From NCBI RefSeq assembly GCF_900230195.1, contig NZ_OCNE01000022.1:1-64000 (forward strand): a stretch of 64,000 nucleotides of DNA. Reading direction: 5' to 3'. The notes below the pieces were generated by a model that saw only the letters and a list, made by a program, of their open reading frames with translations, ran no database searches and was not told the origin of the DNA. Made by a program: the position numbers and the translations under genes. This DNA is from Streptomyces zhaozhouensis. Lineage in GTDB: Bacteria; Actinomycetota; Actinomycetes; Streptomycetales; Streptomycetaceae. Numbering within the stretch: position 1 is the stretch's first letter; every line of letters begins with the position of its first letter. Of this stretch, positions 41,692 through 51,042 are shown in pieces.

Positions 41692-44600
41692 CTACGGCCC
41701 GGCCGCCGCCAGGCGGAACCGGTGGGCGACGGCGGCGGCCTCGCCCCGACTGGTGACCTCCAACTTGGCCAGGATGCGGGAGACATGGACGCTCACCGTC
41801 TTCGGTGAGATGAACAACTGCTCGGCGATCTGCCGGTTGCTCCGGCCCGCCGCCACCAGCTCCAGCACCGCGCGCTCCCGCCGGGTGAGCCCGAACGGCT
41901 CGTCCGGCGCGGGCGCCGGCACGGACGCCGACGCCTCGGGGACGGCGAGGTCGAGCCCGGCGCGCTCGGCCAGCCGCGCCACCCGCTCGCCCAGCGGCCC
42001 GGCGCCCAGCCGGGCGACCCACTCCCACGCGGCGCGCAACTGCTCGCCCGCCTGCTCGCGGGCGTCCGGCCGCCCCGCGGCCAGCAGCGCCTCGGCCCAG
42101 CCGTACCGCGCCTCGGCCAGATGGTGGGGAAGCGGCAGCGGGAGAAGCCGGTCCACGGCCTCCGCCCAGTGCCGTGGCGTGTCCCTGCCCCGGGCACGGG
42201 CGACTTGGGCGTCGACGAGCGTGCCCATCGCGTCGCGTATCGGGACGTTGCGCGGGAGGCGGCGGGTGAGCGACCTGATCTCCTCGACCGCGGCCTCCCG
42301 CCCCTGCTCGGCGCCCGGCAGGCCACGGCTCTCCGCCTCGGCCGTGGCGGCGGCGAAGGCCAGCATCCAGGCCAGCAGCGAGGCGCCGAACAGCTCCCCG
42401 TCGGCCATCCCGCGCACGATCTCCCGCGCGTGCAGCGGGCGCCCGCGCGCCACCGCCAGCTCGATCCGCAGCCTGGCCAACTCCCAGTGGAACTGGGTGC
42501 CGCCCCTCACCCCCTCGATCTCCGCCAGCACCGCCTCCGACTCCGCCTCGGCCCGCGCCAGGTCCCCGCGCAGCACCGCGAGCTGGCCGGTGAGCACGCG
42601 GCTGATCTGGCGACTCTGCGAGTGGCTCGCCCGCCGGGTCGCCTCGTCGAGCGCGGACTCGGCCTCCGGCCAGCGGCCCATCGCGGTGCAGGCGAAGGCG
42701 CGGTTGCCCCACAGCCAGCTGTGGCCCTCGACCAGCCCGTAGCGCTCGGCCAGCTCGACGCTTACGTCCAGATGCTCCAGGGCCTGCGCGAACTCGCCGG
42801 CGTCGATCAGCACGGCGCTCAGGTTGTTCAGGCAGCGCCCCAGCAGCGCGACGTCGCCCCCGCGGAGCACCGTCGCCAGCACGGCCCGCATCTCGGTGAC
42901 CGCTCCCTGCCGGTCGCCCGCGTCTGCCTGAAGGGTGGCCAGGGTGTAGCGGGCATAGAGCTCCGTGCGGTGCGCCCCGACGAGCCGGGCCAGGGAGACG
43001 GCGCGCTCGGCCCGCTCGATCACCTCGGGGTCCGGGCCGCGCTTGGCGAGCAGGGCCGCCTCCAGCGCCAGCACCCGGGCGTGCACCTCGGAGGGCGGCA
43101 GCCCACGCAACAGCTCCTGGGCGCGGGCCAGCTCCGCCGAGCCGTCGCCGCGCATCAGCCGCTCCGCCATGCCGACCCGCTGGGTCCAGAACCAGGCGGC
43201 GTGCAGCGGCTGTCGGACCTCGTCCAGCTCGCGCAGCGCGCGACGACAGAGCGCCAGGGCGCGTTCGCCGCGACCGGCGAGCTGCGCGGCTATCACCGCC
43301 TCGGCCATCAGGTCGACCCAGCCCACCGGCTCCTCCGGCTCCGGCGCCGGATAGCTCCAGACCCGCTGCGCCGGCCGCAGCCCGACGCGCGCCTCCGGCT
43401 CCACCGCGTCCCACAGCTCCAACGCCCGCTCCAGCAACCGCAGCTGCTCCGCGTTGGCGAACCTGCGGCCCGCCGCCACGGCCGCCGCCAGCACGGCGGG
43501 CAGCGCCCTGGCCCGATCACCCGCGTGGTACCAGTGGCTCGCCAGCCGGGTGGGCAGCTCCTCGCCCGCCACCAGCGTCGGGTCGTCCGCCAGGGCCTCC
43601 GCGTAACGGCGGTTGAGCCGGGCGCGCTCCCCGGGCAGCAGGTCGTCGGCGACGGCCTCCCTGGTCAGCGCGTGCCGGAAGCGGTAGCCGTCGCCCTCGT
43701 CCGTCGCGACCAGCAGCCGCGCGCCGACGGCCGCCCGCAGCGTGGCCAGCAGCTCGGGCTCGGGCAGCGCGGCGACCCTGGCCAGCAGGGCGTGCTCCAC
43801 CGAGGCGCCGCCCTCGGCGACGACCCGCAGCACGTCCTGCGTCCGCTCGTCCAGCTCCTCGACGCGCACCAGCAGCAGATCGCGCAGCGTCTCGGGCAGC
43901 GCCCCACGCGGCCGACCGCCGACCGTCAACTCCTCGACGAAGAACGGGTTCCCCTCCGTGCGGGCGAAGACCGAGTGCGCCAGCGGCGCGTCCGGCGGGG
44001 TGCCCAGGATGCCGGCCATCTGGGCGGTGACCTCGGCGCCGGTCAGCGGGCGCAGGGCGATCCGGTGCACCGTGCGCAGCCGGTCCAGCTGGGCGAGGAA
44101 CGGACGCAGCGGATGACGCCGATGCAGGTCGTCCGTGCGGTAACTCCCCACCACCAGCAGCCGGGCGGACCGCACCGAGCGGATGTAGTAGGCCAGCAGC
44201 TCCCTGGTGGAGCGGTCCGCCCAGTGCAGGTCCTCGAAGACCAGCACCAGGGTGCGGTGCCGCGCCAGCCGCTCCAGCAGCCTGGTCAGCAGCTCGAAGA
44301 GGCGCGCGCGGTCCCAGGCGTCCCCGTCGACGGCCGGCGCGGCGGCCACGCCGGCCTCCTCCCACTCGGGCAGCAGCCGCGCCAGCTCTCCGCGCCGCTC
44401 CCCCGCCGCCTCGAACAGCTCGTCGCCCAACTGCCGGTGCAGCGCGCGCAGCAGCCCGGCCACGGGCGCGAACGGCAACCCGTCGGCACCCAGCTCCACG
44501 CCGGCCCCCACCGCCGTCGTCGCGCCGGCCGCGCGGGCCGAGGCGAGGAACTCCTCAAGGAGCCGCGTCTTGCCCACCCCGGCCTCGCCGCCGACGACCA

Positions 44601-44703
44601 CCCCCTGCGGGGTCCCCCCGTCGGCGCCGCGCAACAAGCGCGCCAAGAGGGCCGACTCGTCCTGCCGCCCCACGAAGACGGGGCTCACGCTCTGTGTCTC
44701 CAC
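41692..44703 (-). CDS. LAL-family LuxR regulator with AAA ATPase domain (copy 2)
   Basis: 1003 aa from GTG 44703, the same length as copy 1. It starts METQSVSPVFVGR, aligning with copy 1 from the first residue, with Walker A GGEAGVGKT (38-46), Walker B LVLVFEDLHW and a C-terminal LuxR helix-turn-helix (LTRRERAVLELVAAG...ISPKTVSVHVSRILAKLEV). The recognition helices of the two copies are nearly identical, so they may bind the same or similar DNA while their sensory middles have diverged. A frame to 44787 is open but the promoter-like element shared with copy 1 falls inside it, favouring 44703 and a leaderless mRNA. The small gene at 44784-44930 lies 80 nt upstream. Confidence 0.92.
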   Translation of the reverse strand: METQSVSPVFVGRQDESALLARLLRGADGGTPQGVVVGGEAGVGKTRLLEEFLASARAAGATTAVGAGVELGADGLPFAPVAGLLRALHRQLGDELFEAAGERRGELARLLPEWEEAGVAAAPAVDGDAWDRARLFELLTRLLERLARHRTLVLVFEDLHWADRSTRELLAYYIRSVRSARLLVVGSYRTDDLHRRHPLRPFLAQLDRLRTVHRIALRPLTGAEVTAQMAGILGTPPDAPLAHSVFARTEGNPFFVEELTVGGRPRGALPETLRDLLLVRVEELDERTQDVLRVVAEGGASVEHALLARVAALPEPELLATLRAAVGARLLVATDEGDGYRFRHALTREAVADDLLPGERARLNRRYAEALADDPTLVAGEELPTRLASHWYHAGDRARALPAVLAAAVAAGRRFANAEQLRLLERALELWDAVEPEARVGLRPAQRVWSYPAPEPEEPVGWVDLMAEAVIAAQLAGRGERALALCRRALRELDEVRQPLHAAWFWTQRVGMAERLMRGDGSAELARAQELLRGLPPSEVHARVLALEAALLAKRGPDPEVIERAERAVSLARLVGAHRTELYARYTLATLQADAGDRQGAVTEMRAVLATVLRGGDVALLGRCLNNLSAVLIDAGEFAQALEHLDVSVELAERYGLVEGHSWLWGNRAFACTAMGRWPEAESALDEATRRASHSQSRQISRVLTGQLAVLRGDLARAEAESEAVLAEIEGVRGGTQFHWELARLRIELAVARGRPLHAREIVRGMADGELFGASLLAWMLAFAAATAEAESRGLPGAEQGREAAVEEIRSLTRRLPRNVPIRDAMGTLVDAQVARARGRDTPRHWAEAVDRLLPLPLPHHLAEARYGWAEALLAAGRPDAREQAGEQLRAAWEWVARLGAGPLGERVARLAERAGLDLAVPEASASVPAPAPDEPFGLTRRERAVLELVAAGRSNRQIAEQLFISPKTVSVHVSRILAKLEVTSRGEAAAVAHRFRLAAAGP

Positions 44704-44710
44704 AGGGTCG

Positions 44711-44733
44711 AGGATGCCACGCACCACTGACAG
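44711..44733 (-). promoter_or_regulatory. Conserved promoter element of LAL copy 2
   Basis: On the minus strand, CTGTCAG (44733-44727), 10 nt, CATCCT (44716-44711), then 7 nt to the GTG start. The words and all spacings equal those before copy 1, while the spacer bases differ, which suggests function rather than simple recent duplication. Confidence 0.55.
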
Positions 44734-44783
44734 AGCGTAACCGCCGTGGTGCACGATCTCTCCGCCCGCGGGCAGCGGAGCGC

Positions 44784-44930
44784 TCACGCCGCCGTGGTCC
44801 AGGCGGAGGTCGCACCGCGCGGCGGGCGCCTGGCGCGGCGCGCGCGACGCAGCCGGGCGCCCGCACGGTGCTCGCGTGCGGCCCGCTCCAGCTCGGCGGC
44901 GCGTTGGCGGTGCAGTTCGTACTCCAGCAC
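44784..44930 (-). CDS. Small basic protein preceding LAL copy 2
   Basis: 48 aa from GTG 44930, with GAGGGAG 6 nt upstream. The product begins MLEYELHRQRAAELERAARE and continues Arg-rich, a charged helix like the small protein before LAL copy 1 (both have an N-terminal x-E-x-H-x-x-R core and repeated ERA/RRA). An open frame extends further upstream to 45017, but the ribosome site supports the GTG. No known function. Confidence 0.65.
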   Translation of the reverse strand: MLEYELHRQRAAELERAAREHRAGARLRRARRARRPPRGATSAWTTAA

Positions 44931-45070
44931 AGGGACTCCCTCGGGTCGGCGGGTGACGGCCTCGGCCGATCTCCGCCGAGCGCCCCTTCCGCCTCCCACC
45001 GTCCGCGCCTTACCCACCCCGCCACATCAGACAGATGCCCAGGCCCGACCGCCTGTTCGCCTTAGCCACG

Positions 45071-45108
45071 CCGAGGCCCCCGGAAGCTCACGCTGCCGGG
45101 GGCCTCGG
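45071..45108 (-). terminator. Terminator of the gat operon
   Basis: A perfect 13-bp stem (45071-45083 with 45096-45108, 12-nt loop) lies about 43 nt past the gatB stop. Confidence 0.8.
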
Positions 45109-45150
45109 TACGCGCCGCAGAGGGCCTTAGCTGGGCCTCAGACCGAGGTA

Positions 45151-46659
45151 CTAGCCCTCGACGCCGAGACGTTCGAGGATCAGTTCCCTGGCCCTGGCCG
45201 CGTCGGCCTGTCCCCTGGTGGCCTTCATCACCGCGCCCACCAGGGCGCCGGCGGCGGCCACCTTGCCGGCCCTGACCTTGTCGGCGACGGCCGCGTTGGC
45301 CTCGATGGCCTCGTCCACAGCCTTGCCCAGCGCGCCCTCGTCGGAGACGATCCGCAGCCCGCGCCGCTCCACCACCGCGTCCGGGTCGCCCTCGCCCGCG
45401 AGCACGCCCTCGATGGCCTGGCGCGCCAGCTTGTCGTTGAGCGCGCCCTCGGCGACCAGCGCGGTGACCCGCGCCACCTGCTCCGGCGTGATGGGCAACG
45501 CGGCCAGCTCCACGCCCTGTTCGTTGGCGCGCCTGGCCAGCTCGCCCATCCACCACTTGCGGGCGGCGGCCGGCTCGGCCCCCGCCGTGACGGTGGCGAC
45601 GATCAGCTCGACGGCGCCCGCGTTCAGCGCCGACTGCATCTCGTGGGCGCTGATGCCCCACTCCTCGCGCAGCCGGTTGCGTCGGGTCAGCGGCAGCTCC
45701 GGCAGGCCGGCGCGCAGCTCCTCGACCCACTCCCGGGACGGCGCGACGGGCACCAGGTCGGGTTCGGGGAAGTAGCGGTAGTCCTCCGCCTCCTCCTTGA
45801 CCCGGCCGGAGGTGGTGGTGCCGTTCTCCTCGTGGAAGTGGCGGGTCTCCTGCACGATGGTGCCGCCCTCGTCGAGGACGGCGGCGTGCCGCTGCACCTC
45901 GAAGCGGACCGCGCGCTCCACGCTGCGCAGCGAGTTGACGTTCTTCGTCTCGCTGCGGGTGCCGAACCTCTCCCGCCCGTGCGGGCGCAGCGAGAGGTTG
46001 ACGTCGCAGCGCATCTGGCCCATCTCCATGCGGGCCTCGGAGACGCCGAGCGACCTGATCAGCTCGCGCAGCTCGGCGACGTAGGCGCGCGCCACCTCGG
46101 GGGCGCGCTCGCCGGCGCCCTCGATCGGTCGGGTGACGATCTCGATCAGCGGGATGCCGGCCCGGTTGTAGTCGAGCAACGAGTGCGAGGCGCCGTGGAT
46201 GCGCCCCGTCGCGCCACCGACATGGGTGGACTTGCCGGTGTCCTCCTCCATGTGGGCACGCTCGATGCCCACCCGGAAGACCTCACCGTCGGCGAGCTGC
46301 ACGTCCAGATAGCCGTTGAACGCGATGGGCTCGTCGTACTGCGAGGTCTGGAAGTTCTTCGGCATGTCCGGATAGAAGTAGTTCTTCCGGGCGAAGCGGC
46401 ACCACTCGGCGATCTCGCAGTTGAGCGCGAGGCCGATCCGGACGGCCGACTCCACCCCCACCGCGTTGACCACGGGCAGCGCGCCCGGCAGGCCGAGGCA
46501 GGTGGGGCAGGTCTGCGCGTTGGGGTCGGCGCCGAGGGTGGTGGCGCAGCCGCAGAACATCTTGGTCTTGGTGCCCAGCTCGACATGGACCTCCAGGCCC
46601 ATGACGGGGTCGTAGGACGCCAGCGCGTCCTCGTACGACACCAGTTCGGTGACGGTCAC
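45151..46659 (-). CDS. gatB: Asp-tRNA(Asn)/Glu-tRNA(Gln) amidotransferase subunit GatB
   Basis: 502 aa. With GatA and GatC it converts Glu-tRNA(Gln), and possibly Asp-tRNA(Asn), to the amide form. The kinase-like N-terminal domain has GLEVHVELGTKTKMFCGC and CPTCLGLPGALPVVN (zinc-site cysteines), followed by DYNRAGIPLIEIVT and CDVNLSLRPHG; the C-terminal YqeY-like tail binds tRNA. The GTG at 46659 has GAGAGGT upstream. It is last in the operon gatC-gatA-small gene-gatB. Confidence 0.97.
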   Translation of the reverse strand: MTVTELVSYEDALASYDPVMGLEVHVELGTKTKMFCGCATTLGADPNAQTCPTCLGLPGALPVVNAVGVESAVRIGLALNCEIAEWCRFARKNYFYPDMPKNFQTSQYDEPIAFNGYLDVQLADGEVFRVGIERAHMEEDTGKSTHVGGATGRIHGASHSLLDYNRAGIPLIEIVTRPIEGAGERAPEVARAYVAELRELIRSLGVSEARMEMGQMRCDVNLSLRPHGRERFGTRSETKNVNSLRSVERAVRFEVQRHAAVLDEGGTIVQETRHFHEENGTTTSGRVKEEAEDYRYFPEPDLVPVAPSREWVEELRAGLPELPLTRRNRLREEWGISAHEMQSALNAGAVELIVATVTAGAEPAAARKWWMGELARRANEQGVELAALPITPEQVARVTALVAEGALNDKLARQAIEGVLAGEGDPDAVVERRGLRIVSDEGALGKAVDEAIEANAAVADKVRAGKVAAAGALVGAVMKATRGQADAARARELILERLGVEG

Positions 46660-46689
46660 GGGGTGTACCTCTCGGATGGTCGAAAGCGC

Positions 46690-46917
46690 TCAGTCACTGA
46701 GGATGCCGCCGCCGTCCTCGTTCATGCGGCGCAGCTCGCGGGCGAGCAGGGCGATCCCGGTGGCGAGGGCCGCGGCGGAGACGACGGCGTCCACCAGCCG
46801 CAGGTTGTCCCGCTCCTCGCGCGCCTCGCGCAGCTGCTTGGCCACGCTGACCGCCCCGAAGAGCGAACTGCCGATGGAGATGTAGGTGCCCATCCTGGAC
46901 TTCGGCTTCTTGCTCAC
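46690..46917 (-). CDS. Small membrane-associated protein between gatA and gatB, unknown function
   Basis: 75 aa from GTG 46917, whose start codon overlaps the gatA stop (GTGA), so it is translationally coupled. It begins SKKPKSRMGTYISIGSSLFGAVSVAKQLREAREERDN, then a hydrophobic helix (LVDAVVSAAALATGIALLAREL) and an acidic end. The stop lies 30 nt before gatB. Its position inside the amidotransferase operon suggests co-expression, but I know of no role for it in tRNA amidation. Confidence 0.8.
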   Translation of the reverse strand: MSKKPKSRMGTYISIGSSLFGAVSVAKQLREAREERDNLRLVDAVVSAAALATGIALLARELRRMNEDGGGILSD

Positions 46918-48407
46918 AGCGCCGGTACCTCCTCGATAATCGGGTGCCCCCAGCGTGCCTGGAACGCGGCCTCGACGGCCGAACCGACGCGGTAGAGACG
47001 GTCGTCGGCCATCGCGGGGGCGATGATCTGGAGGCCGACCGGGAGGCCGTCCTCGTCGGCCAGGCCGCAGGGCAGCGACATGGCCGCGTTCCCCGCCAGG
47101 TTGACGGGGATGGTGCACAGGTCCGCGCGGTACATCGCCATCGGGTCGTCCGCCCGCTCGCCGATGGGGAAGGCGGTGGTCGGCGTCGTCGGCGAGACCA
47201 GCACGTCCACGTCGGCGAACGCCCGCTCGAAGTCCCTGCTGACCAGGGTCCGCACCTTCTGGGCGCTGCCGTAGTACGCGTCGTAGTAGCCGGAGGAGAG
47301 CGCGTAGGTACCCAGCATCACGCGCCGCTTCACCTCGGCGCCGAAGCCGGCCTCGCGGGTCAGCGAGGTGACCTCCTCGGCCGAACGGGTGCCGTCGTCA
47401 CCGATCCGCAGCCCGTAGCGCATGGCGTCGAACCTGGCGAGGTTCGACGAGCACTCGGAGGGCGCGATCAGGTAGTAGGCGGCGAGCGCCAGGTCGAACG
47501 AGGGGCAGGAGACCTCGACGACCTCGGCCCCCAGCTCGCGCAGCAGCTCGACGGACTCGTCGAACCGCCGGATCACGCCCGGCTGGTACCCCTCGCCGCG
47601 GAACTCCCTGACGACACCGACCCGCATCCCCTCGACCGAGCCGTTCCGCGCGGCGGCGACCACGTCGGGCACGGGGGCGTCGATGGAGGTGGAGTCCAGC
47701 GGGTCGTGGCCGGCGATCACCTCGTGGAGCAGCGCCGCGTCCAGCACGGTGCGCGCGCAGGGGCCTCCCTGGTCGAGGGAGGAGGAGAACGCCACCATGC
47801 CGTAGCGGGAGACCCCGCCGTAGGTGGGCTTGACGCCGACCGTGCCGGTGACGGCAGCCGGCTGGCGGATCGAGCCGCCGGTGTCGGTGCCGATCGCCAG
47901 CGGCGCCTGGAAGGAGGCCAGCGACGCGGAGGAGCCGCCGCCGGAACCGCCCGGGATGCGGGTGAGGTCCCAGGGGTTGCCCGTGGGGCCGTAGGCGCTG
48001 TTCTCCGTGGAGGAGCCCATGGCGAACTCGTCCATGTTGGTCTTGCCGAGGATCACCACGCCCGCCTCCTTGAGGCGGCGGGTGACCGTCGCGTCGTAGG
48101 GCGGGACCCATCCTTCGAGGATCTTGGAACCGACGGTGGTCGGCACGCCCTCGGTGGTGAAGATGTCCTTCAACGCCAGCGGCACGCCGGCCAGCGGGCC
48201 GAGCCGCTCGCCGGCGGCGCGCCGTTCGTCGACGGCCCTCGCCTGCGCCAACGCGCCCTCGCGGTCCACGTGGAGGAAGGCGTGGACCTTCTCGTCGACC
48301 TCCTCGACGCGGGCCAGGTGGGCCTCGGTGACCTCGACGGAGCTGGCGGTGCCGTCGGCGACGGCGGCGGCCAGTTCGGCCGCGGTGAGCCGGGTCAGAT
48401 CTGCCAT
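46914..48407 (-). CDS. gatA: Glutamyl-tRNA(Gln) amidotransferase subunit GatA
   Basis: 497 aa amidase-signature protein that releases ammonia from glutamine for GatB. The Ser-cisSer-Lys triad is present: Lys in GVPLALKDIFTT, and the two serines in GGSGGGSSASLASF and GTDTGGSIRQPAA. I choose ATG 48407 (MADLTRLTAAELAA) because GGAGGAG, inside the end of gatC, lies 8 nt upstream. A GTG at 48416 overlapping the gatC stop is an alternative; either way the genes are coupled. Confidence 0.96.
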   Translation of the reverse strand: MADLTRLTAAELAAAVADGTASSVEVTEAHLARVEEVDEKVHAFLHVDREGALAQARAVDERRAAGERLGPLAGVPLALKDIFTTEGVPTTVGSKILEGWVPPYDATVTRRLKEAGVVILGKTNMDEFAMGSSTENSAYGPTGNPWDLTRIPGGSGGGSSASLASFQAPLAIGTDTGGSIRQPAAVTGTVGVKPTYGGVSRYGMVAFSSSLDQGGPCARTVLDAALLHEVIAGHDPLDSTSIDAPVPDVVAAARNGSVEGMRVGVVREFRGEGYQPGVIRRFDESVELLRELGAEVVEVSCPSFDLALAAYYLIAPSECSSNLARFDAMRYGLRIGDDGTRSAEEVTSLTREAGFGAEVKRRVMLGTYALSSGYYDAYYGSAQKVRTLVSRDFERAFADVDVLVSPTTPTTAFPIGERADDPMAMYRADLCTIPVNLAGNAAMSLPCGLADEDGLPVGLQIIAPAMADDRLYRVGSAVEAAFQARWGHPIIEEVPAL

Positions 48408-48412
48408 GTCGC

Positions 48413-48709
48413 TCACTCCTCCCCCAGGATCTGGGGCACCTTGAACCGCTGCTGCTCCTGCGCGGGGGCGCCGGCGAGCGCCTGGTCCGGGGTGAGGCCC
48501 GGACGGACCTCGTCGGGACGCATCACGTTGGTGAGCGGCAGCGGGTGGGAGGTCGGCGGTACGTCCTGGGCGGCGACGTCGGAGACGCGGGCGACCGCGC
48601 CGATGATGTCGTCGAGCTGTCCGGCGAAGTGGTCTAGCTCCTCGGCCGAAAGCTCCAGACGCGCCAGCCGGGCGAGGTGGGCGACCTCCTCGCGCGTGAT
48701 GCCGGGCAT
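48413..48709 (-). CDS. gatC: Glutamyl-tRNA(Gln) amidotransferase subunit GatC
   Basis: 98 aa. It begins MPGITREEVAHLARLARLELSAEELDHF, the standard GatC start; the chain wraps around GatA and links it to GatB, with the LPLTNVMRPDEVRPGL belt motif intact. The ATG at 48709 has AGAGGA upstream. It is the first gene of the gatC-gatA-small-gatB operon. Confidence 0.95.
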   Translation of the reverse strand: MPGITREEVAHLARLARLELSAEELDHFAGQLDDIIGAVARVSDVAAQDVPPTSHPLPLTNVMRPDEVRPGLTPDQALAGAPAQEQQRFKVPQILGEE

Positions 48710-48909
48710 GTGGCGATCCTCTTGCTCGTCGCGGGCTGGTTCGGTGGCGACGGGTCCGGCCGGTCCGGCGCCTCGGCGCGGGCGCCGGGGCGGGGCCCGT
48801 CGCGCGGTGGACCGCCGGTCCCGTGTGCGCCCAATCCTAGGACGCGGCACCGACTGCCCGCGCACGGCTTTCCCTCGGGGCCGCCCGCGGCCGCCGGGAG
48901 GCCGGTCGG

Positions 48910-51042
48910 TCAGCGGACGGAGGCGCGGCGGACCGGCAGGGTCCCGGCGGTCGGGCCCGGCGGGGCGCAGGGCGCCGGGGGCCGGCCCCCGGCGGCGCGG
49001 GCCTCGGGCGAGCTGGTCCTGCGGGCGCGCAGCCAGGCGGTGGTCTCGGGGGCCGGCATCGCGGCGGAGACCAGCCAGCCCTGCACGGCGTCGCAGCCCA
49101 GGTCGCGCAGCCGCTCCCAGGTCTCGTCGTCCTCCACCCCCTCGGCGACGACCAGCAGCTTCAGCGAGTGCGCCAGGTCGATGGTGCAGCGGACGATCTC
49201 CGCGTCCTCGGCGTCGACCACCAGCCGGGCCACGAACGAGCGGTCGATCTTCAACTCGCTGACCGGCAGCCGCCGCAGGTGGACCAGCGAGGAGTAGCCG
49301 GTGCCGAAGTCGTCCAGCGACATCCGCACACCGTGCCCGGCGAGGGCGGCGAGGGTGTCGGCGGCGTGGCGGGGGTCCTCCAGCATCACGTGCTCGGTGA
49401 TCTCCAGCTGGAGGGCGTCCGGCGGGACCCGGTGGCGGGCCAGCCGGGCGGCGACGTCGCCGGCGAAGCCGGGTGAGAGGACGTCGCGGGGCGAGACGTT
49501 GACGGCGACGGGGACGGTGAGCCCGGCGGCGCGCCACGCGGCGACCTGGTGGAGCGCGGTCTCCAGCACGTACTCGGTCAGGCGGGGCATCAGCCCCGAC
49601 GCCTCGGCGATGGCGATGAACTCGTCGGGCGCGACCCGGCCGCGCTCCGGGTGCTGCCAGCGGACCAGCGCCTCAAGGCCGGCGACGGCGCCGTCGAAGC
49701 GGACCTTGGGCTGGTAGTGCAGCTCCACCTCGCCGTCGTCCAGCGCCCGGCGCAGGTCGCCCAGGAGGGCGAGCCGGTCGGGGGTGTTGCCGTCGCGGCT
49801 GGCCTCGTAGACCTCGACGCCGGTGCGGTCGCGCTTGGCCAGGTACATCGCGACGTCGGCGCGGCGCAGCAGGCCCTCGGCCTCGGGGGCGTGCTCGGGG
49901 TAGACGGCGACGCCGGCGCTGGCCTCGACCAGCAGGCTGAGGCCGTCCAGCTCCAAGGGGGCGTCCAGGGCGCCGATCAGCTCGCGCGCGGTGCGCTGGG
50001 CCGCGGTGGCGGAGCCGGTGTGCGGCAGCAGCACGGCGAACTCGTCGCCGCCGAGGCGGGTGAGCTGCGCGCCGGCGGGCAGCCTGGCCCGCACCCGGTC
50101 GGCGATCAGCAACAGCAGCCGGTCGCCCGTGAGATGGCCGAGGGTGTCGTTGACCGTTCGGAAGCTGTCCAGATCGATCAGTATCAGCGCGGCCTTGCGC
50201 TGCTCGGCGGCCGCCTCGTCCAGCGCCTCGGTGGTGCGGGAGAGGAGCCAACCGCGGTTGGGCAGCCCGGTGAGCGGGTCGAGAAGCTGGTCCTCGGCAC
50301 GCGCCATGGCCATCCGGAAGGTGGTGTCGACGGCTATCAGCGGCACCGCGAAGAGCGGCAGCAGCCCGGGGGCCGCCTCGGCCACCACGGCGGTCAGCGG
50401 GGCGGTGCCGAGCAGGGCGAGCGCCACGATCAGCTGGCGCGACCAGGTGAAACGGGTCAGCACCCGGCCGACGCCGCTTCTGCCCTCCTCGGCGAGGCAG
50501 GGCAGGGCGCGGCTGACGGCGATGTAGGCGCAGCCGGCGAGGAAGAGCTGGGGCAGCGCGCCGACGCCCCAGTCGGTGGGCTGCCAGGGCTGCTCCACGC
50601 TGGGCGTGGTGCCGAAGAGGGCGAGCAACAGGGCGGCGGCGCCCACCCCATGGACGCCGACGGCGCCGTGCCACAGCGCCTCGCCCCGGTATCGCGGGCG
50701 GACGGCGGCGACCAGGCCGGCGATGACCAGGACGACGACGACGGCGGGCAGCCAGCCGTGCACCAGCAGCACGGAGAACGCCAGGGCGGAGCCGGCGCTG
50801 CTGCCGCCGGTGCGCGACCGCCCGTCGGCGAGCGCCAGCTCGGCGGCGACCAGCAGGGTCAGGACGGCGAAGCCCCAGCCGACGCGGTCGTCGGGGAAGA
50901 GCTGTCGCCCGGCGCCCAGCGCCCAGGCGAGGCCGCCGGTGGTGAGCAGCGCGGCCGTGGAGACGACGACCGCGCGGCCCCAGCGGCGCGACCTGGGAAG
51001 GCCACACCGCGAGGGCGCTCTCCCTCTCGGGGTGGTCTGCAT
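48910..51042 (-). CDS. Membrane GGDEF-EAL protein with both catalytic sites intact (RmdB-like)
   Basis: 710 aa from ATG 51042 with GAGAGG upstream. About six membrane helices fill the first 240 residues, without a PAS domain. The GGDEF domain has RLGGDEFAVLL but no RxxD inhibitory site; the EAL domain has GLEALVRWQHP, NVSPRDV, LEITEHVML, LDDFGTGYSSL, KIDRSF and AEGVED, all needed for phosphodiesterase activity. It could make and degrade cyclic di-GMP; similar Streptomyces proteins (RmdA/RmdB type) act mainly as phosphodiesterases in development. It thus differs from the cyclase at 29587-32562. Confidence 0.92.
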   Translation of the reverse strand: MQTTPRGRAPSRCGLPRSRRWGRAVVVSTAALLTTGGLAWALGAGRQLFPDDRVGWGFAVLTLLVAAELALADGRSRTGGSSAGSALAFSVLLVHGWLPAVVVVLVIAGLVAAVRPRYRGEALWHGAVGVHGVGAAALLLALFGTTPSVEQPWQPTDWGVGALPQLFLAGCAYIAVSRALPCLAEEGRSGVGRVLTRFTWSRQLIVALALLGTAPLTAVVAEAAPGLLPLFAVPLIAVDTTFRMAMARAEDQLLDPLTGLPNRGWLLSRTTEALDEAAAEQRKAALILIDLDSFRTVNDTLGHLTGDRLLLLIADRVRARLPAGAQLTRLGGDEFAVLLPHTGSATAAQRTARELIGALDAPLELDGLSLLVEASAGVAVYPEHAPEAEGLLRRADVAMYLAKRDRTGVEVYEASRDGNTPDRLALLGDLRRALDDGEVELHYQPKVRFDGAVAGLEALVRWQHPERGRVAPDEFIAIAEASGLMPRLTEYVLETALHQVAAWRAAGLTVPVAVNVSPRDVLSPGFAGDVAARLARHRVPPDALQLEITEHVMLEDPRHAADTLAALAGHGVRMSLDDFGTGYSSLVHLRRLPVSELKIDRSFVARLVVDAEDAEIVRCTIDLAHSLKLLVVAEGVEDDETWERLRDLGCDAVQGWLVSAAMPAPETTAWLRARRTSSPEARAAGGRPPAPCAPPGPTAGTLPVRRASVR

